Below, one piece after another: positions 31,748 through 40,998 of a stretch of DNA of 64,000 bases. Numbering within the stretch: position 1 is the first letter of the stretch; each line of letters opens with the position of its first letter. Origin of the DNA: Nitratidesulfovibrio sp. SRB-5 (GTDB lineage Bacteria > Desulfobacterota > Desulfovibrionia > Desulfovibrionales > Desulfovibrionaceae); the NCBI RefSeq assembly GCF_019931275.1, contig NZ_JAIOTY010000001.1, forward strand, positions 744,001-808,000, given 5' to 3'. A model generated the notes under the pieces. That model saw only the letters and a list, made by a program, of their open reading frames with translations. It did no database searches and was not told the DNA's origin. The position numbers were made by a program, and so were the translations under genes.

Positions 31748-34063
31748 TCAGCGGCGGCGTGAGGTGTCCATCTCCTTCAACCGCTGATGGATCTGGCGTG
31801 CCCGGCGCGGGCCGATGCCCGGCACCTCGGCCAGTTCCTTTTCGCTGGCGGCGCGCATGGCGGCCAGCGTGCCGAAGCGGTCCCACAGAAGGCGCGCGGT
31901 CTTGGGCCCCACCCCCTCCACGCGTTGCAATTCGCCCGTCAGGGCCGCCCCGGCGCGGGCGCGGCGGTGCCGCCCGATGGCGAAGTCGTGCACGGCATCG
32001 CGCACGTGCTGGAGAAACAGCAGTTCCGGCGCGCCGTCGCGCAGGGGCAGCGGGTTGGTCCGGCCCGGCAGGAAGATGCGGTCGGCTACGTTGCCCGCGC
32101 GGCGGTCGGCCCGACCGTCCTCGGTGCGGGCCTTGGCGATGGAGGCCAGTGCGAACAGCCCTTCGCCGCCCGCCTCGCGGACGGCCCTATGCACGGCGGA
32201 AAGCTGGCCCCGACCACCATCAATCAGGACCAGGTCCGCCCACGGCGGGCCGGAAGCGATGCGCCGCCGGGCCCATTCGGCCAGGGCCGCGTAGTCGTCG
32301 CCCGCCGTGAAGGTGGGGGGCTGGCTGGTGTGTTCGGCGGAGGTTTCGGAGGCCTCGCCCGCGTGTCCGGCCATTTCTTCTTCAGGCTGATCGGCGAACA
32401 CACCATCGGACGGGCCGTCTGATGGACCGTTTGGCGCGCTGGTGTCGGGCAGGCCGAGGGAACTGTCGGCAGGGCGGTCGAGGGCGTAGGCGCGCCAGGC
32501 GTCGCGCACCGGACGCCCATCCTCGAAGACCACCATGCCCGCGCGGGTGGAGCGGCCCCCGGTGTGCGAAATGTCCACGGCCTCCACCCGGCGCACCGGC
32601 GCGGACAGGTGCAGGGCGCGGGCCAGCAGGTCGGGCAGGGGGGCTTCCGCCTCGCGGCGGGCATGCTCGCGGGCGTTGGCGGCGGCCATGTCCACCAACC
32701 GGTTCTCTTCGGGCGAGCGGGGCGCCACTATGCGCACCGGCCCGCCGCGCAGGTCGGCCAGGGTTTCCTCTATGGCCCGCAGGCTCATGTCCGTGACCGC
32801 CTGGGGGGGGATGGGCGCGGATGATGGCGCGAAAACTCCCTGCGCCGCAGCGGGCGATGCGGAACCCGGTCCGGCCAGTCCTTGCGGCATGACTGGCATG
32901 TCTGGCATGTCTGGCGCGACTGGCGCGACTGGCGTGACTGGCGTGACTGGCTCGGCTGGCGAGACCGGCTCGGCTGCTTCCTCCGATACGGACGATTCGG
33001 TCGGCCCTTCAGGTTCCTTCGGCACAGTCGTGGCCGGGGTGGTTCCGGCGGCATCATCCCCTTCCATTCCTTCGTTGCCTTCAGTGCCTTCCGTCACGGG
33101 CAGCCACGGCACCACGATGCGCGCGGGTATGGCCGAATGCGGGCCGTAGAACTGCCCCAGGAAGCTCAGCAACAGTTCAGGGGCTTCCTCGAAGCCAAGG
33201 CCCGGCCACAGGAAGGCCCGGCCATCCAGCACCGCGCCCTGCCGCACGAACAGCACGCCAAGGCCAAGCCCGCCGCCGGTGTCCACGATGCCCACCACGT
33301 CCAGGTCGCCCCCGCCAGGCAGTACGGCGGCCTGACGCTCCACGGTGCGCTCCACGGCGCGGATCTGGTCGCGCAGTGCTGCGGCCCGTTCGAATTCCAG
33401 CGCCTCGGAGGCGGTTTCCATCTCCGTGCGCAACTGCCCCACCAGTTCGCCGGAGCGGCCCGAGAGCAGCATCTCCACCCGTTGCACCAGCGCGGCGTAC
33501 TCCTCGCGTGGCACGTCGAACACGCACGGGGCAAGGCACTGCCCTATGAAATGATACAGGCAGGGGCGCACCCGGTTTTCCAGCGCGCGGTCGGTGCAGC
33601 GGCGCAGGGGAAAGGCGCGGTGGATGGCCTTCCAGGTGGCGCGGGCCGCACCGGCGGAGGTGAACGGGCCGTAGTACTGGGCGCCGTCGCGGCGCACGGC
33701 GCGCACGATGTCCAGGCGCGGGAAGGGATGCTTCTTTTGCAGGCGAAAGAGCACGTACTGCTTGTCGTCGCGTAGCACGATGTTGTAGCGGGGCCGGTGC
33801 TTCTTGATCAGGCTGGCCTCCAGCAGCAGCGCCTCCTTTTCGGTGGTGGTGCTGAGGGTGTCCAGCCGCTGGGCCTGGCGGAGCATGGCCAGCGTCTTGG
33901 GCGTCTGCGGCGGCGGGGCGCCTTCGGCGGCCTCGCGGAAATAGGAGGCAATGCGCTTGCGCAGGTGCTTGGCCTTGCCCACGTACAGGATGCGCCCGGC
34001 GGCGTCCTTGTACAGGTAAACGCCGGGGGTGTCGGGAATGTTCGACATTACGGGTTTTTGCAT
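31748..34063 (-). CDS. uvrC: Excinuclease ABC subunit C with low-complexity insertions
   Basis: The nuclease subunit of nucleotide excision repair. The GIY-YIG domain opens the protein (IPDTPGVYLYKD, ILYVGKAKHLRKRI). The Cys-rich segment, UvrB-binding region (EMETASEALEFERAAALRDQIRAVE), RNase H-like C-domain (VEAVDISHTGG, LVLIDGGRGQLSA) and terminal helix-hairpin-helix pair (RVEGVGPKTARLLW, EVPGIGPRRARQI) follow. About 770 residues against a usual 600-620. The excess is two inserts, near residues 340-430 (Glu/Thr, then Pro-Val-Thr repeats) and 545-600. The start is uncertain: MQKPVMSNIPDTPG at 34063 is used, but ATGs at 34048 and 34096 are in frame and none has a good ribosome binding site. 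Confidence 0.93.
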   Translation of the reverse strand: MQKPVMSNIPDTPGVYLYKDAAGRILYVGKAKHLRKRIASYFREAAEGAPPPQTPKTLAMLRQAQRLDTLSTTTEKEALLLEASLIKKHRPRYNIVLRDDKQYVLFRLQKKHPFPRLDIVRAVRRDGAQYYGPFTSAGAARATWKAIHRAFPLRRCTDRALENRVRPCLYHFIGQCLAPCVFDVPREEYAALVQRVEMLLSGRSGELVGQLRTEMETASEALEFERAAALRDQIRAVERTVERQAAVLPGGGDLDVVGIVDTGGGLGLGVLFVRQGAVLDGRAFLWPGLGFEEAPELLLSFLGQFYGPHSAIPARIVVPWLPVTEGTEGNEGMEGDDAAGTTPATTVPKEPEGPTESSVSEEAAEPVSPAEPVTPVTPVAPVAPDMPDMPVMPQGLAGPGSASPAAAQGVFAPSSAPIPPQAVTDMSLRAIEETLADLRGGPVRIVAPRSPEENRLVDMAAANAREHARREAEAPLPDLLARALHLSAPVRRVEAVDISHTGGRSTRAGMVVFEDGRPVRDAWRAYALDRPADSSLGLPDTSAPNGPSDGPSDGVFADQPEEEMAGHAGEASETSAEHTSQPPTFTAGDDYAALAEWARRRIASGPPWADLVLIDGGRGQLSAVHRAVREAGGEGLFALASIAKARTEDGRADRRAGNVADRIFLPGRTNPLPLRDGAPELLFLQHVRDAVHDFAIGRHRRARAGAALTGELQRVEGVGPKTARLLWDRFGTLAAMRAASEKELAEVPGIGPRRARQIHQRLKEMDTSRRR
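32891..32971. repeat. 9-bp tandem repeat in uvrC
   Basis: Nine diverged copies of GACTGGCGT/GTCTGGCAT. Read on the coding strand the unit is close to the CACGCCAGT repeat of mrdA. They give VTP, VAP and DMP triplets. Confidence 0.9.
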
Positions 34064-34383
34064 GCGGAAAGGGGCGGCCCGCCGGTGCGGTGCCATGTGT
34101 CAAAAGCGTGACTCTCGGGTGGCGGGGCGTGCGTGGACAAGGGGTAGGGCGCACATCGCCGCGTTCCGGTCTCCCCCATCGGCACGCATGCGTCAAGGGC
34201 GGGCGGGGGCTGGCAGGAGCGCGCGGCGGTACAGGTCGGAACCGGACAAAAAATCTCTACCGTAAAAAAAATTTTACACCGGCTCTTGCCAAGGTTTTCC
34301 GGGTGGAGTAATTTGCACTCCGAACCTTGTGTTCCCGCGTCAGGAACATCGCACTTGAACCGCAAAGGAAGGAAGGGAAAACA
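34064..34383. other. uvrC-porin divergent region
   Basis: About 320 bp without a gene. The right half is AT-rich and contains an A/T hairpin (GTAAAAAAAATTTTAC, 34262-34277) and the porin promoter. Confidence 0.5.
34286..34314 (+). promoter_or_regulatory. Promoter of porin 1
   Basis: TTGCCA (34286-34291), 17-bp spacer, TAATTT (34309-34314). The same layout precedes porin 2. Confidence 0.7.
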
Positions 34384-35787
34384 ATGAAGCGCATCGTTAC
34401 TCTGATGCTCGCCGCCATGCTGGTGCTCGGCTCCGTCGCCGGCGCCTCGGCCGCCGACATCAAGGTGAAAGGCCAGTGGGATTTCGCGTTCCAGTGGCTG
34501 GACAACACCAACTTCCGTGATGGCGACGACTCTGCCACCGACGCTGGCGAAGACGACTTCGACGCCCGCCAGCGTTTCCGCACCCAGATCGACATCATCG
34601 CCAGCGAAAACCTGCGCGGCGTGGTGTTCTTCGAAATCGGCGAAACCGTGTGGGGTCGCGCTGGCGACAACAACCGTGACGGCGGCGCCCTTGGTGCTGA
34701 CGGTCTCTCCGTTGAAGTGAAGCGTTCGTACATCGACTGGACCGTGCCCAACACCGACCTGATGGTCCGCATGGGCATCCAGGGTCTGGCCCTGCCTGGC
34801 GTCGTGGCCGGTTCCCCGGTCCTTGATGACGACGTGGCCGCCCTTACCCTGTCGTACAAGTTCAATGACATGGTTTCCGCCACCGCTTTCTGGGCTCGTC
34901 CGTTTGAAAGCAACGACACCGAAAGCAACGGCCACAACAGCTACGACGAAATGGACCTCTTCGGCGTCCTGCTGCCCCTGAGCTTCGACGGCGTGAAGGT
35001 GACCCCGTGGGCCATGTACGGCTCCATCGGTGAAGACGTGTCCACCGCTGGTTCCGTGTCCACCCAGGGTGCCCACGGCCTGCGTCCCATCGGCGCCCCT
35101 TCGTCCGGCAAGCTGTTCGGCAAGGACACCACCATGTGGTGGGCTGGTTCCTCCTTCGAAGTGTCCATGTTCTCGCCCCTGTCGTTCAAGCTTGACGCCA
35201 TGTACGGCAATCTGGAAGGCGACGAAATCGGCACTCTTGACATGGACCGCTCCGGCTGGCTGGTCATCGGCGCCGTCGACTACAAGATGGACATGATGAC
35301 CCCCGGCCTCTTCGCCTGGTACGCTTCCGGCGATGACGACGACCGTGACAACGGTTCCGAGCGCATGCCCTACATCCAGCCCGACTTCGGTCCGACTTCG
35401 TTCGGCTTCGACAAGGTCGGCGCGCCCATCGGCAACGACTCGAACGTCTCCGTCAGCGGCACCGGTCTGTGGGGCGTTGGTGTGCAGTTGGCTAACATCT
35501 CCTTCGTTGAAAACCTGAAGCACACCCTGCGCGTGGTGTACATGGAAGGTACCAACGACAAGGATATGGCCAATGTTGCCTCCTTCAACGTGTCGGGCAA
35601 TGGCATCTACCTGACCGAGAAGGACAGCGCCTGGGAAGTGAACCTTGATCATTTCTACAAGATCTACGAAAACCTGGATCTGATCGTCGAAATGGGTTAC
35701 ATCAAGGTCGACCTGAGCGACGAGTGGACCAACGACCAGACCTCCGACGCCTGGAAGCTGGGCTTCAACCTGAAGTACAGCTTCTAA
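34384..35787 (+). CDS. Outer-membrane porin 1 (Desulfovibrio homotrimeric type)
   Basis: A 467-residue precursor with a signal peptide (MKRIVTLMLAAMLVLG, cleavage after ASA, mature start ADIKVKGQW). The mature part has alternating short beta strands, many Asp/Asn turns, Trp/Tyr girdle residues and a C-terminal aromatic (LKYSF), all as expected for a beta-barrel. It resembles the abundant porins of Desulfovibrio thought to admit sulfate and organic acids. Codon choice is strongly biased (GAC, AAG, GGC), fitting high expression. AAGGAAGG precedes ATG 34384. A close paralogue follows. Confidence 0.92.
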   Translation: MKRIVTLMLAAMLVLGSVAGASAADIKVKGQWDFAFQWLDNTNFRDGDDSATDAGEDDFDARQRFRTQIDIIASENLRGVVFFEIGETVWGRAGDNNRDGGALGADGLSVEVKRSYIDWTVPNTDLMVRMGIQGLALPGVVAGSPVLDDDVAALTLSYKFNDMVSATAFWARPFESNDTESNGHNSYDEMDLFGVLLPLSFDGVKVTPWAMYGSIGEDVSTAGSVSTQGAHGLRPIGAPSSGKLFGKDTTMWWAGSSFEVSMFSPLSFKLDAMYGNLEGDEIGTLDMDRSGWLVIGAVDYKMDMMTPGLFAWYASGDDDDRDNGSERMPYIQPDFGPTSFGFDKVGAPIGNDSNVSVSGTGLWGVGVQLANISFVENLKHTLRVVYMEGTNDKDMANVASFNVSGNGIYLTEKDSAWEVNLDHFYKIYENLDLIVEMGYIKVDLSDEWTNDQTSDAWKLGFNLKYSF

Positions 35788-35812
35788 GCAAAAGACGTTC
35801 CTGACGCACCCC

Positions 35813-35850
35813 GGAGGGGGGAGGCTGCAAGCCTCCCCCCTCCTTTTTTT
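35813..35850 (+). terminator. Strong terminator of porin 1
   Basis: Thirteen-pair stem (35813-35825 with 35831-35843), loop TGCAA, then seven T. Confidence 0.95.
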
Positions 35851-36094
35851 GGGGGGTGCTTGAGCCCACGCGGGTTCACCACGGTGGGCGCGGTGCCGTG
35901 ATGCGGGGCGGGGATGGTCGTAAAAATTGTTGATGTGCTTCTTTAGGCCATGTTTGCATTTTTGTCATGCGTGTGATGGCGGATGTGGTATGGATAATGC
36001 GTCTGACACGCGATTGTTGCCAAAATTTTAAACTTCGGATAGTTTGCGTGGGTGGTTTCAGGCAACCCCAACAGCAAAGAAGGAAGGAAACTCC
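35851..36094. other. Porin 1-porin 2 gap
   Basis: AT-rich in its second half. It holds the porin 2 promoter and no gene. Confidence 0.5.
36017..36045 (+). promoter_or_regulatory. Promoter of porin 2
   Basis: TTGCCA (36017-36022), 17-bp spacer, TAGTTT (36040-36045), followed by GCGTG. It mirrors the porin 1 promoter base for base at most positions. Confidence 0.65.
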
Positions 36095-37516
36095 ATGAAA
36101 CGTTTTGCTACCCTGATGCTGGCCTTCGCGCTGGTGCTGGGCGCCTTCTCGGCTGCCCAGGCCGCCGACATCAAGGCCAAGGGCCAGTGGGCCTTCGATT
36201 TCGCGTGGACCGATTCGCTGGGCTTCTCCAAAAGCGGTGACAACGGCTCTGACGGCCAGGACGACTTCTCCGCCAGCCAGCGCTTCCGCACTCAGATCGA
36301 CGTGATCGCCAGCGAAGCTCTCAAGGGCGTCGTGTTCTTCGAAATCGGCAACACCGTGTGGGGCCGTGCAGCTGAAGGCGGCGCCCTTGGTGCCGACCAG
36401 ACCATTGTCGAAGTGCGTCGTTCGTACATCGACTGGATCGTGCCCAATACCGACCTGAAGGTCCGTATGGGTATCCAGGGTCTTGACCTGCCCGGCGCCA
36501 CCTTTGGCGCTTCGCCCATCCTGAGCGGCGAAGACGGCGCGGCCCTTACCCTGTCCTACGCCATCAATGACATGCTCGGCGTGACCGCCCTCTGGGCGCG
36601 TCCTTACGAAGGTGGCGCCAACGAGACGGAAGCCAACGGCCACAACCGCTTCGACGAAGTGGACGTGTTCGCCCTTGCCGTTCCCGTGACCCTCGACGGT
36701 TACAAGATCACCCCCTACGGCGTGTATGCTTCCGTGGGTAGCGATGCCGATCTCAGCGTTGGCGCTTCCGCTGACTACGTTGCCGGTGGTATGCAGAGCC
36801 TTGGCCAGTACGTCGGCGGTCTGACCGGCGACGACACCAAGGCGTACGACGCCTGGTGGGGCGGCGTGGCGTTCGAAATGAGCGCCTTCGCTCCCTTCTC
36901 GCTGAAGGCTGACTTCACCTACGGTTCCAAGGATGCCAACGAAGACTACGCCACCCGTTCCGGCTGGCTGGTGTCCGCTTTGGCCGCATACAAGCTCGAT
37001 ATGGTCACCCCCGGCCTGGTTGCCTGGTACGGCACCGGTGAAGACGACGACATGAGCGACGGTTCCGAGCGCATGCCTTCCATCTCCCCCACTGCCTGGG
37101 CCCCGACCAGCTTCGGCTTCCCCGGTTCCGTGTACCGCATGGACAGCAACCTTGGCGGCACCTCCAACGGCGTGGGCAGCTGGGCCATTGGCGTGCAGCT
37201 GGCTGACATCTCCTTCATCGAAAACCTGTCCCATGTGTTCCGCGTGGTGTACATCACCGGTACCAACGACAGCGATGTCGTGAAGAAGAACGGCCTCGCC
37301 GGTGACCTGATTGGCGACACTTCCAACGGCATCTTCCTGACCGAAAAGGATCACGCCATCGAAGTGAACTTCGACTCCACCTACCAGATCTACGACAACC
37401 TGAAGATGGTCGTGGAAATGGGCTGGATTCGCGCCGATCTTGATGACAACGTCTGGGGCGACCCCGACCTGTCCGACGCCAAGAAGCTGGTCTTCAACTT
37501 CATCTACGACTTCTAA
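36095..37516 (+). CDS. Outer-membrane porin 2, paralogue of porin 1
   Basis: A 473-residue precursor with signal peptide (MKRFATLMLAFALVLGAFS, mature start ADIKAKGQWAFDF). It aligns with porin 1 over its length: shared blocks include QRFRTQID, FFEIG, VWGRA, RRSYIDW/KRSYIDW, VRMGIQGL and NGHN. The C-terminus is IYDF, again ending in Phe. The two genes are separate transcription units, each with its own promoter and strong terminator. AAGGAAGG is upstream of ATG 36095. Confidence 0.92.
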   Translation: MKRFATLMLAFALVLGAFSAAQAADIKAKGQWAFDFAWTDSLGFSKSGDNGSDGQDDFSASQRFRTQIDVIASEALKGVVFFEIGNTVWGRAAEGGALGADQTIVEVRRSYIDWIVPNTDLKVRMGIQGLDLPGATFGASPILSGEDGAALTLSYAINDMLGVTALWARPYEGGANETEANGHNRFDEVDVFALAVPVTLDGYKITPYGVYASVGSDADLSVGASADYVAGGMQSLGQYVGGLTGDDTKAYDAWWGGVAFEMSAFAPFSLKADFTYGSKDANEDYATRSGWLVSALAAYKLDMVTPGLVAWYGTGEDDDMSDGSERMPSISPTAWAPTSFGFPGSVYRMDSNLGGTSNGVGSWAIGVQLADISFIENLSHVFRVVYITGTNDSDVVKKNGLAGDLIGDTSNGIFLTEKDHAIEVNFDSTYQIYDNLKMVVEMGWIRADLDDNVWGDPDLSDAKKLVFNFIYDF

Positions 37517-37546
37517 GCCTTACGCAGCCTGAAACCGCACACCCCG

Positions 37547-37577
37547 CCGGGGGCCGCAAGGCCCCCGGTTTTTTTTT
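37547..37577 (+). terminator. Strong terminator of porin 2
   Basis: CCGGGGGCC / GGCCCCCGG around GCAA, followed by nine T. Confidence 0.95.
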
Positions 37578-37617
37578 GGTTCAAAGGATGGGCACGTTCC
37601 GGGCAACCGGCACGAAA

Positions 37618-37647
37618 ACGGCCCGCACCTCTTCTGGTGCGGGCCGT
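37618..37647 (-). terminator. Terminator of the CBS-ACT gene
   Basis: Twelve-pair stem ACGGCCCGCACC / GGTGCGGGCCGT with a six-base loop. On the minus strand it is followed by TTTCG. Confidence 0.7.
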
Positions 37648-37710
37648 GTGCGGTTCAAGAGACGGGAAGAAGGAGGGGGCGGCGGGTTGCGTGGTCCCCC
37701 GGTTTGCTTG

Positions 37711-38382
37711 CTAGCCCGGGTGCACGTTGTCACGCGCCCAGTACATCAGCGAGAAGCGGCTCTTGACTGCTTCGATGATGCGGTTTTCCTCGGCGCGGTC
37801 CATGGGCAGGATGCGGATGTACACCCGGCGCGTGGGACCGCTGGAATCGTCCATGGAGGTGAGGATGGAGATGATGCGTGCATTGTGTTCACGCAGGGTG
37901 TCCACGATGGGCTTGAGCGTGCCGGGTGTGTTTTCCAGTTCGAAGGCGAACTGCACACCGCCGTGGCGCACCCCGGTGATGGTGATGAGCACCTTGAACA
38001 CGTCGCTGTCAGAAATGATGCCCACCAGTTTGCCCGCGTCGTCAATGACGGGCAGGCCGCCGATGCGCTTTTCGATCATGTTCAGGGCCACGGTTTCCAC
38101 CGTGTCGTCGGCGCGCACTGTGAACGGGTCACGCGTCATGATGTCTTTGACCTTGATTTCGGAAAGCAGATAGTACAACTCGTGCATGTCGAGCGTGGTG
38201 GCCTTGGAGGGGGAGGCTTCCTTGATGTCCCGGTCGGAGACGATGCCGATCAGGCGCCCTTCGGCGTCCACCACGGGCAGGCGGCGGATGCGGTTTTCCT
38301 TGAGGATCTTGGAGGCCTTCATCATTGACGTATCGGGCGTGACGGTGATGACATCCTTGGTCATCCATTCGCGAATGAGCAT
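37711..38382 (-). CDS. CBS-pair and ACT domain protein (AcuB-like)
   Basis: A 223-residue protein with two CBS motifs (MTKDVITVTPDTSMMKASKIL with RRLPVVDAEGRLIGIVSDRD, and MTRDPFTVRADDTVETVALNM with GGLPVIDDAGKLVGIISDSD) and a C-terminal ACT domain (VQFAFELENTPGTLKPIVDTL). CBS pairs bind adenosyl ligands and ACT domains bind small metabolites, so it is probably a regulator of an unknown partner. Strong AGGAGG upstream. Monocistronic. Confidence 0.9.
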   Translation of the reverse strand: MLIREWMTKDVITVTPDTSMMKASKILKENRIRRLPVVDAEGRLIGIVSDRDIKEASPSKATTLDMHELYYLLSEIKVKDIMTRDPFTVRADDTVETVALNMIEKRIGGLPVIDDAGKLVGIISDSDVFKVLITITGVRHGGVQFAFELENTPGTLKPIVDTLREHNARIISILTSMDDSSGPTRRVYIRILPMDRAEENRIIEAVKSRFSLMYWARDNVHPG

Positions 38383-38659
38383 GGGGTTAATCCTCCTGCG
38401 TGGCGGATGGTGCGCGTTGATGGACTAGGTATCCTGTTGGAACCATTCTATACCTGTTTCCGGGCGGAGCACAACCTTCAGGCGGGTGTCCGGGCCGAAG
38501 AACCGCGTGGAATCCTGCGGGGGACCTGGCCGATGCGCATGGCCGTCAGGCAGGGCTGTCCGGTCGGGCAGGCAGGTGGTACAAGGGGCACCCGCGCGGC
38601 CTCATGGTCGGCAGGGACACGTTCCGCCATGGTGCTGGCGGGCAACACAGGGGAAGCAC

Positions 38660-39526
38660 ATGTTCGAAAGGGAATTGCGCAACGTAAGCATGACCGTGTG
38701 GTGGAACCTGGCGCTGCTGACCATCGGGGGCACGCTGTTCTCGCTGGGCATGAACGCCATCGCCGTGCCGCACGGGTTCATCTCCGGCGGCATCTTCGGC
38801 ACGGGCATCTACATATACTACGCCACGGGTGTGCTGTCGCCCGCCTTGTGGTACCTGCTGCTCAACCTGCCCATTTTCGTGCTGGGCTGGCTGTTCGTCA
38901 GTCGCCGCTTCTTCCTGTACAGCCTGTACGGCACGGCGGTGACCACCCTTGCGGCCCAGTTCATCACCTGGCAGGCGCATATTGCCAATCCCCTGCTGGC
39001 GGCGGTGGCCGCGGGCACCGTGTGCGGCGCGGGGCTGGGCATCGTGTTGCGTTCGTTGGGCAGCGAAGGCGGCATGACCATCATCGCCATCATACTGCAC
39101 CAGCGCTGGAGCATGCGCGTGGGGCAGGTGAGCTTTCTCTACAATTTCGTGCTGTTCATGGTTGGTCTGGCCACGCTGGACGTGGACATGGTGCTCTATT
39201 CCGTCATTCTGGTGTATACCTATTCGCAGGTGATGGACTATGTGCATTCACTGTTCAACCAGCGCAAGATGGTGTTCATCATCTCGGAATGCTCGGAATG
39301 CATCGCTGCGGAGATATTGCAGCACCTGCATCGGGGGGCTACATTCCTGCAAGGCAAGGGGGCCTTTACCGGGCGGGACAAGCAGGTTCTGATGACCGTG
39401 GTGCAGAACTACCAGCTGAAGCGCCTGGAGGAAACGGTGTTCCGGCACGACCCCAACGCGTTCATGATCGTGGAGAACACCTTCAATGTGCTGGGAACGG
39501 GATTTTCCACGCGCAAGGTCTACTAG
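38660..39526 (+). CDS. YitT-family membrane protein (DUF161 plus DUF2179)
   Basis: A 288-residue protein with about five membrane helices (for example LALLTIGGTLFSLGMNAIAV, with PHGFISGGIFGTGIYIYY typical of the family), then a cytosolic DUF2179 domain (FIISECSECIAAEILQHL, GAFTGRDKQVLMTVVQ). Function of the family is unsettled. ATG 38660 has GGGGAA upstream. The longer open frame from 38486 encodes Arg/Gly/Pro-rich sequence and is not part of the protein. Confidence 0.9.
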   Translation: MFERELRNVSMTVWWNLALLTIGGTLFSLGMNAIAVPHGFISGGIFGTGIYIYYATGVLSPALWYLLLNLPIFVLGWLFVSRRFFLYSLYGTAVTTLAAQFITWQAHIANPLLAAVAAGTVCGAGLGIVLRSLGSEGGMTIIAIILHQRWSMRVGQVSFLYNFVLFMVGLATLDVDMVLYSVILVYTYSQVMDYVHSLFNQRKMVFIISECSECIAAEILQHLHRGATFLQGKGAFTGRDKQVLMTVVQNYQLKRLEETVFRHDPNAFMIVENTFNVLGTGFSTRKVY

Positions 39527-39783
39527 GTTCTGACGCGGGCAATTCGCGGCCGGAATGGTGCGCCCTTGGCTGGTGCTCGCCATGCTGATGCACGCCATGC
39601 CGATGCGGACCGGATCGGGCGCGCAAGGCGCAAGGATGGCGGGAGCTGTGCACATGGTGCGGCGGCATACTGCGGCGGCGGGCAGGGAAGTACCCCTGTC
39701 CGCCGCCGCAGCATCTTTGCGCATGCCTGAATGGGGAACCTGTTGCCAGGTGGTCGCGGACGGGGTGCCGGACAGTGGGTGCG

Positions 39784-40998
39784 TCAGTCCGTTTCGATGA
39801 CACGCAGGCTGGCGCACAGGGCGGCCAGGGTGTCCGGAGTCGGGCCTGCGGTGCTGCACAGGCAGACGGTCACCAGCTTGTTTTCGTCACCGACAAGCCA
39901 TGCCGCGCCGTCCTCGTGGATGGCGCCGCGCGACAGGCCGCGCAATACCGGCAGAGTGCCCAGCAACGACCTGCGGGCCGTGCGCTGCCAGAAGGCCGAT
40001 TCGCGGGCGTGGGGCGGTTGGCAGTGAGGGGCGCGCGCATGCACCTCGCGGGTATCCAGCCCCGCGCGGCGGGCGGCCCAGTGGCGCAGGGGCAGCCCTT
40101 GCAACACCACGTTGGCGGGTGAAAGCCGCTCCACGGACAGGGTGTCCGCCCCCCGGCGAAAGTGCACGGCGCAGAGCCCTGGCCGAAAGGTGAAGTCGCG
40201 CAGGGTAAACCCTGCGGGCGCGGAAAGCTCCAGATCGTGCAACCTGAAGGGCACGGCCTCGTGCCGGGGGTGCAGGCGCAGGGTGGTCAGCACGGACGCG
40301 GCTTCCAGCAGGGCTGCCTCGTCGGGTTGCGGGGCGTGCAGCCGGGTAATGGCGGGCGCCGCGCCGTGTCCGTTGGCTTGCCTGACGCCCCGGCTGTCGC
40401 TGGTATTGGTGAAGTCGGGAGGATCAGGGGCATCGGCGGTGCCGGGGGTGCCGTGAACCTGCGGAGCAGTCGGCGGCCCTGCCGGAAAGCGTACCTCGAC
40501 GTTACAGCGGGCCACGCCATCGTGGCACAGCGCGCCGCAGCCTCCGTGCCAGGCAAACGGCACATAGGTCAGCCGGGGACGCAGCGCGGCCAGCACCTGC
40601 GCCCAGCGGGCGGGCACCCGGCGCGGATCGGCGGTGAAGCCGGGCAGGCGGCGGTTCTGGCGCTCCAGGGCCGCACGGCGGCGCGGGATGGAAAATTCTG
40701 CGGGGTCGGGCTGCCAGGCGCATTCCAGGGTGGTGCGACCGTGCCGGGCCAGCGCCAGGAAATGGTGCTCCACGTCGTGGGGCTGCCAGTCGGGCGGAAC
40801 GGTCAGGCTCAGACCGTTCCAGGCGATGTGCCGCGCGAGCGGCTCTGGTAATGGGGGGACAGGGTCCATGTGGCAGGTCGGGGGGAGCCGGTCGGGGCCC
40901 GGCGGGGTAAGGGGGGGGACGGGCTGCGGCCACGCTCGGCCACCTGGGCCGTTGCGGTTGCGGTGAGGCAGGGGGAACGTCCGTGGCGTTCCGGGCAT
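39784..40998 (-). CDS. Hypothetical protein, 404 residues
   Basis: A soluble protein with two similar-looking halves: both contain a short strand block beginning with a Leu-rich LSLTVPPDW / LELSAPAGF motif, followed by segments on Cys/His-bearing strands (WHGGCGALCHDGVARCNVEV). Between them is a Pro/Gly/Ala-rich linker near residues 165-200. It may be a tandem duplication of one domain. Start ATG 40998 has GAGGAA seven bases before it; a TTG at 41031 is in frame and ATG 40869 is the next alternative. I do not recognise the family. Confidence 0.7.
   Translation of the reverse strand: MPGTPRTFPLPHRNRNGPGGRAWPQPVPPLTPPGPDRLPPTCHMDPVPPLPEPLARHIAWNGLSLTVPPDWQPHDVEHHFLALARHGRTTLECAWQPDPAEFSIPRRRAALERQNRRLPGFTADPRRVPARWAQVLAALRPRLTYVPFAWHGGCGALCHDGVARCNVEVRFPAGPPTAPQVHGTPGTADAPDPPDFTNTSDSRGVRQANGHGAAPAITRLHAPQPDEAALLEAASVLTTLRLHPRHEAVPFRLHDLELSAPAGFTLRDFTFRPGLCAVHFRRGADTLSVERLSPANVVLQGLPLRHWAARRAGLDTREVHARAPHCQPPHARESAFWQRTARRSLLGTLPVLRGLSRGAIHEDGAAWLVGDENKLVTVCLCSTAGPTPDTLAALCASLRVIETD

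Noticed and set aside
38486-38659. N-terminal extension of the YitT-like protein
   Set aside because: Arg/Gly/Pro-rich sequence unlike the family; ATG 38660 has its own ribosome binding site and begins the membrane protein normally.
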